A DNA stretch of 64,000 nt. Source: Sulfurimonas sp. hsl 1-7 (lineage in GTDB: Bacteria; Campylobacterota; Campylobacteria; Campylobacterales; Sulfurimonadaceae). Shown piece by piece: positions 37,745 through 44,315 of the stretch (position 1 is the stretch's first letter; every line of letters begins with the position of its first letter). Under the pieces are notes generated by a model. The model was not told where the DNA came from, ran no database searches, and was given only the letters and a program-made list of their open reading frames with translations. The translations under genes and the position numbers were made by a program. The stretch lies in the NCBI RefSeq assembly GCF_030577135.1, contig NZ_JAUIRR010000001.1, forward strand, positions 62,001-126,000, written 5' to 3'.

Positions 37745-38560
37745 AAATTTTATTCTATGAATAATATCATCTACTTCATTTTTTGTCAAGAGATATTCTT
37801 GTTGTAGTGATTGCCTAATCCCATTTAGACGACGTTTTTGAGGGACATGACTATATCGTTTTTGTAAATTAGGTATTATAGAATGATGTATATCAATACA
37901 CGATTTACAAATACTAGATATTGCATTTTGCCAAGCTAATGATAATATATAGATGTCGTTTTCATTCAATGTTTTATTATTATTTGGTCGATAGCCAAAT
38001 TTGTTTTCAATTGATGTTAATAATGTTTCATTAAAGTAGTCATCTCTTAGAAAAATACTACGGTTACTATTGTGAAAACTACTGTTACGAATTTTACGGT
38101 AATAGTCTATTACATGAAACTCTTCTTTACCTAAAAACTCCTCAAGTTTATTCCCCAGTTTTTCATCAAAATCAAATTTTTCTTTAGACTTTAGTTCCTC
38201 AAGGTTATATTTACTTCTATGAACTACAAAAATAGTTTTTCTAAGATAATCACCAACATTTACATTTTTATGGTTTTTATTCATTTCTTTTAAATTCATA
38301 ATAGAATTACATGCAGTTTCTGCTTTACTATTAATATATGCAATATGGGACATATTAACTAATTCTTGTAACTTATTTAATTCTAAATGTTCTAAATATA
38401 TATTTGGGTGTCCAGAATTTTTGTTAAGAGAGTTTATTTCAGATAAAGGTTTATTTTTAAACTCTTTTACTGCGGAGTCAATAAGACACATATAAGGATT
38501 AATTGCCCCTAATTCTTTTCTAAAAAAACGTTCTATTTCTCCTGGTGTTTTTAAATTCAC
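37739..38560 (-). CDS. HEPN-like putative ribonuclease
   Basis: A 273-aa helical protein. At residues 158-163 it has Arg-Asn-Ser-Ser-Phe-His, the R-[polar]-x(3)-H form of the HEPN ribonuclease active site, within DYYRKIRNSSFHNSNRSIF, followed by helices with ILSLAWQNAISSICKSC. I recognise no closer family. The start is GTG at 38560 with CAGGAG upstream. Its last codons overlap the tRNA-like RNA on the same strand. HEPN proteins often cleave RNA, including tRNA, in toxin-antitoxin and abortive infection systems, which makes the link to the tRNA-like RNA notable. Confidence 0.65.
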   Translation of the reverse strand: MNLKTPGEIERFFRKELGAINPYMCLIDSAVKEFKNKPLSEINSLNKNSGHPNIYLEHLELNKLQELVNMSHIAYINSKAETACNSIMNLKEMNKNHKNVNVGDYLRKTIFVVHRSKYNLEELKSKEKFDFDEKLGNKLEEFLGKEEFHVIDYYRKIRNSSFHNSNRSIFLRDDYFNETLLTSIENKFGYRPNNNKTLNENDIYILSLAWQNAISSICKSCIDIHHSIIPNLQKRYSHVPQKRRLNGIRQSLQQEYLLTKNEVDDIIHRIKFD

Positions 38561-38729
38561 TAATGAACTCCTGATTATGATAGTAAAGTTTATTATAACA
38601 ATGTACGTATTCTAATATACAAAAATTAAATTATGAAAAGTATTTTAGTAAAATATCTTATTTTGTTACATAATACAAAGAAAAATTTGACAATTTGTAA
38701 GATTTTCTGGCTTTACACATAGTGTATAT

Positions 38730-38735
38730 TATAAT
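38730..38735 (+). promoter_or_regulatory. -10 box upstream of small membrane protein gene
   Basis: TATAAT ending 30 bases before the ATG at 38766. The 205-bp divergent gap to the HEPN-like gene holds no other gene that I can see. Confidence 0.4.
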
Positions 38736-38765
38736 AATTTAATATCAAACTGCAAGGCACTTAAA

Positions 38766-39209
38766 ATGAGTATAGAAGTATTAGATGTTTTTGGAGAAAT
38801 AGAAGACTTTCTTCCAAAAATGATGTGTAAAGGAATGATAAATATGTTATTTAAAGCAGTTTTTTATATACTGGTCATATTACTAACACTTTATCATATT
38901 AAGAAATCTAAAGATTTTTTTTTGTCTTTTGAAACATTAATGCATAGTCCTGGATTGTATCTATTTGAGACATATTTTATTAGTATGACTGTTTTTCTTT
39001 TTTATACTATGATTATGTTTATAATTGCTGGATTACTTACTCAACCAGTGTTTCAAAATATGCATTGTGCAAAAGAAGTAATAGTAAAAACTGCTTTTTT
39101 TTATAAGAAAAAAGTCATAAAGTATAAAACTTATGTGGCCCTAGTCCTTTCCTTGTTATTATATTTTGAACAATCAAATTACTATGTTATATTATTATTA
39201 AGTTTATAA
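38766..39209 (+). CDS. Small hypothetical membrane protein
   Basis: A 147-aa protein with membrane helices at about 27-44, 64-98 and 120-147, the last at the very C-terminus. It belongs to no family I recognise. It is divergent from the HEPN-like gene and separated from the patatin module by a copy of the right-end arm. Ribosome-binding site AAGGCACTTAAA is modest. It could belong to the HEPN module or be independent cargo. Confidence 0.6.
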   Translation: MSIEVLDVFGEIEDFLPKMMCKGMINMLFKAVFYILVILLTLYHIKKSKDFFLSFETLMHSPGLYLFETYFISMTVFLFYTMIMFIIAGLLTQPVFQNMHCAKEVIVKTAFFYKKKVIKYKTYVALVLSLLLYFEQSNYYVILLLSL

Positions 39210-39235
39210 GAAAATATAATCTTTTTTTCTAGAAA

Positions 39236-39370
39236 GTGTGCAGTTTTTGTGTAGAATTATACTAAATTATATACTGTGTTTTTAGATACTTTTATTTTTT
39301 TAAGTCCGTATTATCAGGATAAAAGTGGTATTGAATGGATGCAAAAATCGTGCCTATATTCCCTCTCTAT
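39236..39370. repeat. Internal copy of the element's right-end arm (R1)
   Basis: Aligns to 41458-41590 with the same order and spacing of motifs: TGTGCAGTTTTTGTG, TAAGTCCGTATTAT (39301-39314), GAATGGATGCAAAA (39333-39346) and TCCCTCTCT (39360-39368), the last a decayed attachment core. It separates the patatin module from the rest and looks like the right end of an earlier insertion. Confidence 0.65.
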
Positions 39371-39433
39371 TCATAATTTATTACTAAGTAAAAAGCTTGA
39401 GTAGTGATATAAAATTGTGTTCATGCAAGCATA

Positions 39434-40198
39434 TTATTTAAATAATATATTATATGTAAAAGTTTTTATCTCATTCAAGTTTTTTATATCACTTTCTAGA
39501 TCTGTAGTTACAGCCAAATAAGCATTATATGTTTTTTCTTTGTGAATTTCTATATATCTACTGTATTCATATATACTATTTGGATTATCCGGTTTATATG
39601 TACTAAGTAATGTATTAATATCATTGATTATTAAATTAACATTATTTATATTTTTTTGAAAATAACTTGTAAGTTGATTATATTTTTTTTCGAAGGCTAT
39701 TCTGTCATCTTTATTCGAAATATAAGGTAGTAAGTTATACTTATATTTATGTAACATTTCTGATGTTTTTGTCAAAGTTAAATTTGCTTCTTCTAAATTA
39801 AATGAATATTGTGTAGAAATTTTTTGTATTTCATAAAAAATATTATTAGCTTCTTCATATTTTTTTTCCAATAAGAGTTGAAAAAACTTTGTCATCAATT
39901 CTCCATATACCTTGTCAGGTGTATTTTCATTAAATACTTTAAATGAATTATCAATAGCGTATGAGAATTCTGTAAAAACGTCTATTTTTTTTTGATGGTT
40001 AATTTCGTATATTAATTTTTCTTTTTCTGCAATAATTTTTTTATTTTCCAACTCATAAGTAGTATTCATTGCAATATAATTACTTACAAAGACTATTGCT
40101 CCACCAGTAATAGTTGCAATAATCTGATATAAAGCTGAATTAGATTTTTTGTTATCTTGAATATGTACTATAATTTCCTCTTTTTGTTTTTTAAGCAT
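39434..40198 (-). CDS. Membrane-anchored helical protein, partner of patatin
   Basis: A 254-aa protein with a short basic N-terminus, one membrane helix (about residues 20-42, IIATITGGAIVFVSNYIAM) and about 200 residues of mostly helical, coiled sequence. No family is recognised. I choose ATG 40198, four bases after AAAGGAG; a TTG at 40213 would overlap that site. It follows the patatin gene by 54 bp on the same strand, so the pair is probably co-expressed. It may place or control the phospholipase at the membrane (inference). Confidence 0.65.
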   Translation of the reverse strand: MLKKQKEEIIVHIQDNKKSNSALYQIIATITGGAIVFVSNYIAMNTTYELENKKIIAEKEKLIYEINHQKKIDVFTEFSYAIDNSFKVFNENTPDKVYGELMTKFFQLLLEKKYEEANNIFYEIQKISTQYSFNLEEANLTLTKTSEMLHKYKYNLLPYISNKDDRIAFEKKYNQLTSYFQKNINNVNLIINDINTLLSTYKPDNPNSIYEYSRYIEIHKEKTYNAYLAVTTDLESDIKNLNEIKTFTYNILFK

Positions 40199-40252
40199 AA
40201 AACTCCTTTGCAATACAAAATTTATTTTTTTGACAACATTGTCTTTTACTTT

Positions 40253-41326
40253 TTAGTTCTTTATATATTTCTTTAAACTCTTATGTGTTAATTCATTACT
40301 ATAATTTACTAGAAGTTCATATTCTTCATCTGATAAGGAAAAAAAGTTTGTTTTTATTTTTCCAATTGCTTTTGAGTCATATATTTCATTTAACTCTTTT
40401 TGGTACTGGCCAATTCTAACAAAAATTCCATCTTTAGGATGTTTATTTAAAAAACTATGTATAGCTCTTGTTCTTAGAGCTTTTATTTGGTCCATGGCTA
40501 TGTCAATTAATCGTAAAGTTCTTGCTAAAATTCGAAATGAAGCCTTACTTTTTTCATTTAAAAGAGGTTTTGATGCATCACTGATGACAAAAAAATCAAT
40601 GTTCTTATCTAAACTTTTCCCTAACTCATCAATTAATGGTTCTTCTCCTAAATTGTTATATAGTCCTCCATCTGACAAGTGTAATTTACTAAACTCCAAA
40701 GGTGTTTTTTTCTCTTTATAAGACTTGTCTTTCCAATCAAAAACTTCCCATCCTGTAAATTTATTTGTTTTTAATGTGAACCGTCCAATTATTCCTGGAT
40801 AAGCGGCAGATGCAGCTACAGCATCAGACAAAAAGTACGTTGGATCCTTTATAACTCCAAATTTATAATCTCCCATTTTTTCTTGAGAAAAACGCCAATT
40901 CTTTCCAGTTTCATTCGTAGTGGCATTAATTTCCCAAATAGGTTTTTTTTCTAAATTATTCAGTGAAGCATTTATTTGCCAATAATTTTTTAATGAATCA
41001 GCTACTATATTAGCTCTACTGAAAATATTTATCCAGTTCTTAGGATAAAAAAGTCTTTGAATAATATTGGCACCTAAATTCAATTCTACAAAGTATTTTT
41101 GAAGACTAGGTAATATTGAAGTTAAATATTCATGACTAGTTGGCCATTTATTATTATTTAGTTTATATATGAGTGCTACTGTCAGAGAACCACCTGATAC
41201 TGTAGAAATTATCTCAACATTCTCTAATTGATTATTTTCAGCTAAAGCTTTTAATACACCTATATGAAATACAGAAGCCCTGAAACCACCTCCAGATAAT
41301 GCAATTCCAATTCTTTTTTTTTCCAT
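40253..41326 (-). CDS. Patatin-like phospholipase
   Basis: A 357-aa patatin-fold lipase. The oxyanion loop LSGGGFRAS is at residues 10-18, nucleophile Ser44 is in TVSGGS (a variant of G-x-S-x-G with Thr first), and the catalytic Asp is in LSDGGLYNNLGEEPL near residue 220. There is no signal peptide or membrane helix, so it works from the cytoplasm. ATG 41326 is chosen over the TTG just before it. In anti-phage systems patatin enzymes degrade the host membrane to stop infection; here no cyclase is adjacent, only the membrane-anchored partner. Confidence 0.9.
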   Translation of the reverse strand: MEKKRIGIALSGGGFRASVFHIGVLKALAENNQLENVEIISTVSGGSLTVALIYKLNNNKWPTSHEYLTSILPSLQKYFVELNLGANIIQRLFYPKNWINIFSRANIVADSLKNYWQINASLNNLEKKPIWEINATTNETGKNWRFSQEKMGDYKFGVIKDPTYFLSDAVAASAAYPGIIGRFTLKTNKFTGWEVFDWKDKSYKEKKTPLEFSKLHLSDGGLYNNLGEEPLIDELGKSLDKNIDFFVISDASKPLLNEKSKASFRILARTLRLIDIAMDQIKALRTRAIHSFLNKHPKDGIFVRIGQYQKELNEIYDSKAIGKIKTNFFSLSDEEYELLVNYSNELTHKSLKKYIKN

Positions 41327-41457
41327 CAAATTTAATGCCTTTTATACAGTAAATATAAAAATATATTTTTATCAAAGAATTATACTAAAAAAAATATTAT
41401 AAATTTAAAATTGTTCTTTTTGTTATGAAAAAATTCTAGTTACATAATGTGTCAAAA

Positions 41458-41590
41458 TTGTGCAGTTTTTGTGCAGTTTTATACTAAAAAATGCTATTTT
41501 TTTGAATAAATTGATTTTCTATAAGTCCGTATTATTGGGATGGAGTGGTATAGAATGGATGCAAAACCGTGCTCCCTCTCTGTCCACCAC
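41458..41590. repeat. Right-end arm of the element (R2)
   Basis: Contains TGTGCAGTTTTTGTG (41459-41473), TAAGTCCGTATTAT (41522-41535), GAATGGATGCAAAA (41553-41566) and the attachment core. Shares all of these with 39236-39370. The gap from the patatin gene to here (41327-41457) shows only AT-rich DNA. Confidence 0.65.
41573..41590 (+). repeat. attR direct repeat
   Basis: Identical to 30525-30542 (TCCCTCTCTGTCCACCAC). Marks the right boundary of the element. Confidence 0.9.
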
Positions 41591-41669
41591 CACTACTTAA
41601 AATCCATAAAATAAATATTTTTTCAACATAAAAAATTCAGATGTGTCATATTTGTGCCAAAATGTGCAA

Positions 41670-41720
41670 TTAGCTACCTAATAAATTAGCTCTTTTTACG
41701 GCATTATAAAAAGCAATAGA
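41670..41720 (-). pseudogene. Remnant of a second integrase gene (3' end only)
   Basis: On the minus strand it encodes AVKRANLLGS followed by stop, very close to the resident integrase end NVKRASFLDR. The DNA between attR and the remnant also carries TGTGCAATTA, like the left-end arm (TGTGCAATTA at 30616). It is therefore the left end of another, mostly lost element in tandem at the same site. The rest of 41591-41822 shows no gene; a 6-bp hairpin lies at 41766-41786. Confidence 0.6.
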
Positions 41721-41822
41721 AAAGTAAAGTATCAAGGGATAGAAGTTTTTCGAGGGAATAAGGAAGATACTACTTATGGCAGTATCCCCCATGAAATTTT
41801 AAAAAGACGCTAGGTCTATAAC

Positions 41823-41957
41823 TTAGAACTCCATCAATAAATGCGGTGACCACTCTGGAATATAGATTCCAGCATCATCATACTCCGCCATATGGTGAGC
41901 GAATGCGCTAGAAGCCATAGCTCCAAGAATCATTAGTGTCATTAAAACTTTTTTCAT
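41823..41957 (-). CDS. 44-aa exported peptide
   Basis: A tiny gene with a strong ribosome-binding site (AAAGGAG, 6-7 bases before ATG). The first 20 residues are a textbook signal peptide (two Lys, a hydrophobic core, then SSAFA), predicting cleavage before HHMAEYDDAG. The mature peptide would be 24 aa, acidic, with two N-terminal His, two Tyr, one Trp and no Cys. No family is recognised. It lies just outside the integrative element. A weak AGAC/GTCT hairpin with a T-run follows the stop. Confidence 0.65.
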   Translation of the reverse strand: MKKVLMTLMILGAMASSAFAHHMAEYDDAGIYIPEWSPHLLMEF

Positions 41958-42101
41958 AATTTTCTCCTTTGTTTGGTGGAGAAAGTATAGGATATTTACG
42001 TTAGCAGAGTGTTAGCAGTCAAGGTGCAGAGATGTTTTGTAATAATTAAGTAATGAATATCTTTTAAAATGATGATGTCATAAAATAAAAAGGACATAAC
42101 A

Positions 42102-42188
42102 ATGAAAAAAGCAAAACTCAGTACATTAGATAGATTAAAGTTACAAAAACTAAAAAAGAATAAGTCTGTTAGTTGGATGGTTAAATAA
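42102..42188 (+). CDS. Possible 28-aa basic micro-ORF
   Basis: ATG 42102 follows AAAAAGGACAT, a good ribosome-binding site, and encodes a Lys- and Leu-rich helix-like peptide starting MKKAKLSTLDRLKLQKLKK and ending SWMVK. Nothing similar is known to me. It could be a real basic peptide or chance; the ribosome-binding site is the main support. Confidence 0.35.
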   Translation: MKKAKLSTLDRLKLQKLKKNKSVSWMVK

Positions 42189-42215
42189 AAGGGTTAAAGT
42201 TTCAAAAAAAAGCTA

Positions 42216-42243
42216 CTCTTTTATATCGATCTGAATAAAAGAG
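42216..42243 (-). terminator. Rho-independent terminator for the acidic small gene
   Basis: Nine-bp stem CTCTTTTAT/ATAAAAGAG; on the minus strand a run of eight T follows a few bases later (TAGCTTTTTTTT). It could also weakly serve the plus-strand micro-ORF. Confidence 0.6.
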
Positions 42244-42259
42244 CACTATATGTTTTTGT

Positions 42260-42430
42260 TTAATCCCATATAATTTCCTCTATAAAATCAGTATTAGATT
42301 CTATACAATCAAACTCAAAGTTATATTCTAAAGTATCAAGATCGCATTCGTCAAAATGATGTAGAAAATGATTTACTCTTTCATCTTCAAACTCAACCAT
42401 ATTATATTCATCTGAACAATTACTATACAT
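42260..42430 (-). CDS. 56-aa very acidic hypothetical protein
   Basis: Starts at ATG 42430, preceded by AAGGAG at ideal spacing, and ends just before a terminator. The peptide is strongly acidic (many Asp and Glu) with an FLHHFDECDLD segment. The same frame is open up to 42589, but an ATG there would overlap the diguanylate cyclase start and lacks a ribosome-binding site, so the shorter form is preferred. Small acidic proteins of this type include DNA mimics and antitoxins; no specific evidence here. Confidence 0.45.
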   Translation of the reverse strand: MYSNCSDEYNMVEFEDERVNHFLHHFDECDLDTLEYNFEFDCIESNTDFIEEIIWD

Positions 42431-42581
42431 TTTTCGCTCCTTGTAGTAATAATTATCTTTATACAGATTCCGTTCCTTTGAAAAATTGAGTTTAAGATCA
42501 TGACAAGGGCAGAAAATTTTAAGTTCAATACTACTATAATCAATCATCGAAGTAGTATAGATAAAATTTAGGTTAGTAGTA

Positions 42582-44315
42582 ATGCGCATTTTCTTTTTGC
42601 TTTTTTTTATGATTGTAAGTATCTATGCACAAGATATAAGTATTACTGCAAATGGGCAAAAGATTAGTAATTTCCCATTGGAAATTTATGAAGATAAAAC
42701 AAAAAATCTTACATTAAATGAAGTTCAGAGTTTAACAAGTTTCAAACCCTATAAAAGCAATATTAGCAAGGGGTATAGCGACTCTGCTTTCTGGATCCGT
42801 TTCAAGGTAAAAAATGATTCAGTAGAAAAACTAAAATATTTTATTTTTTTTACAGAGACATATTTAGATCAAGTAAACAGTTACATTATCAATAATGACA
42901 ACAGTTTTAGTGAGGTGCATTATGGAGTATGGTATTTAACTCAAAGTAAGCAAAAAGAGGTAGTAAAACCGACGATAAAGATAGAGCTAAACCCGTATGA
43001 GCAGAAAACTGTCTACATACGAATGTTTTCAAAATACCCTATGTTTACCGCTATACACCTTTTTGATGAAGAGGGTGTAAAAGAGTTTTCTTATTTAGTA
43101 CGATTATTTCATATCTTTTTTCTAGGTGCAGTTCTTGCTTTAGTATTGTACAACTTGGGGATTTTTCTTTTTATTCGAGATATCTCTTATCTCTATTACA
43201 TCTTTTTTGTAAGTGGCTTTGCTGTTTGGCAGATGATCTCTATAGGAATCTTTCCATTTGATAGTTTCCGTTCAACATTTAGTTTTTATGCTTTTTCGAT
43301 GGCAATACCGCTTTTTCAAGCTTTTTTAATGCTTTTTGCCCGTTCTCTTTTAGACCTGAAACATCAGTTGCCTCAGTATGCAAAAATGCTAAAAGTAGTT
43401 GCCTATCTATATATAGTTTTTTCAATTGGTATGTTGTTTGACCCTGCTCGTAGCTTGTTTTTTATGAACACTTTCTCAACTTTTATTTTGCCTCTTTTAC
43501 TTTTTATAGGGTACCAAAGTTATAAAGCCGGAAATAAAATTGCTATATATTTTTTAATAGCACAATTTTGTTTTTTATCTATGGGGACACTTTTTGCTCT
43601 TGCTGCTTATGGGATTTTAGAGTTTAATATTTTTACCCGTTACGGCATTATTGTAGGGTCATTTGGTGAGATGATCTTTTTTGCTTTAGCGTTGGCATAT
43701 CGTATTAAGGTATTGGAAACAGAAAAGCTGGAAATTATTGAGCAGACAAATAAAGAGTTAGATAATAAAGTTCAGAGCCGAACGCAGGAATTGGAAATAG
43801 CCAAAAATAAACTTGAAAAACTTGCAAATAAAGATGCATTGACAGGTTTATACAATAGAAGGGCACTTTTTAATGAGAGTAGCAAGTTTATAAAACTAGC
43901 TAAAAGAGATTCTCAACCGTTGAGTCTGATTATGTTTGATCTTGATTATTTCAAAAATATTAATGATACATACGGGCATGCAGCCGGAGATGATGTACTT
44001 AAAGCTTTTGCAGAACAACTTCAACATGTTAGAGAATCAGATATAGTCGCAAGAATCGGAGGGGAAGAGTTTATCTTATTCTGTCCAAATACGGACTTGG
44101 AATCAGCAACTATATTAGCACAGCAGATTAGATCAAGAACTGAAGAACTATCCGTAATAACAGAGCGTGGAGATGTTTTATTTACAGTAAGTGCGGGTGT
44201 GACTACACTTGATTCTATGAACGATAATAAAATAGATGATTTAATACTGCGTGCAGACAAAGCATTGTATGAGGCTAAGAATAAAGGGCGTAACAGCGTA
44301 GTCCAGTTTAAATAG
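42582..44315 (+). CDS. 7TMR-DISM diguanylate cyclase
   Basis: A 577-aa sensor that makes cyclic-di-GMP. Signal peptide (1-16), periplasmic 7TMR-DISMED2 carbohydrate-binding-like domain (about 25-160), seven membrane helices (about 178-375), a coiled linker (about 375-410), then GGDEF at about 411-577. The active site reads GGEEF, and an RxxD inhibitory site (RESD) lies five residues before it, so it is likely active and product-inhibited. There is no EAL domain. It starts in the gap after the acidic small gene and converges on the P-type ATPase. Confidence 0.93.
   Translation: MRIFFLLFFMIVSIYAQDISITANGQKISNFPLEIYEDKTKNLTLNEVQSLTSFKPYKSNISKGYSDSAFWIRFKVKNDSVEKLKYFIFFTETYLDQVNSYIINNDNSFSEVHYGVWYLTQSKQKEVVKPTIKIELNPYEQKTVYIRMFSKYPMFTAIHLFDEEGVKEFSYLVRLFHIFFLGAVLALVLYNLGIFLFIRDISYLYYIFFVSGFAVWQMISIGIFPFDSFRSTFSFYAFSMAIPLFQAFLMLFARSLLDLKHQLPQYAKMLKVVAYLYIVFSIGMLFDPARSLFFMNTFSTFILPLLLFIGYQSYKAGNKIAIYFLIAQFCFLSMGTLFALAAYGILEFNIFTRYGIIVGSFGEMIFFALALAYRIKVLETEKLEIIEQTNKELDNKVQSRTQELEIAKNKLEKLANKDALTGLYNRRALFNESSKFIKLAKRDSQPLSLIMFDLDYFKNINDTYGHAAGDDVLKAFAEQLQHVRESDIVARIGGEEFILFCPNTDLESATILAQQIRSRTEELSVITERGDVLFTVSAGVTTLDSMNDNKIDDLILRADKALYEAKNKGRNSVVQFK

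Larger units (their letters stand above)
30525..41590. mobile_element. Integrative element in tRNA-Ser, about 11 kb
   Basis: Bounded by an 18-bp direct repeat (30525-30542 and 41573-41590) that includes the tRNA-Ser 3' end, with an integrase next to the left end. Core genes: integrase, excisionase-like, Rep_trans initiator and ssDNA-binding-like. Cargo: AAA/TOPRIM plus membrane partner, HEPN-like protein with tRNA-like RNA, two small membrane proteins, patatin plus membrane partner. The cargo is visibly more AT-rich than the flanks. No coat, Zot, tail or conjugation genes were found. Internal duplication of the right end (39236-39370) suggests stepwise growth. Confidence 0.88.

Noticed and set aside
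39434-41326. CBASS locus with patatin effector
   Set aside because: No nucleotidyltransferase of the CD-NTase type is in the element; the partner is a membrane helical protein.
42260-42589. Long 109-aa version of the acidic minus-strand gene
   Set aside because: The ATG at 42589 lacks a ribosome-binding site and overlaps the diguanylate cyclase start; ATG 42430 has AAGGAG at good spacing.
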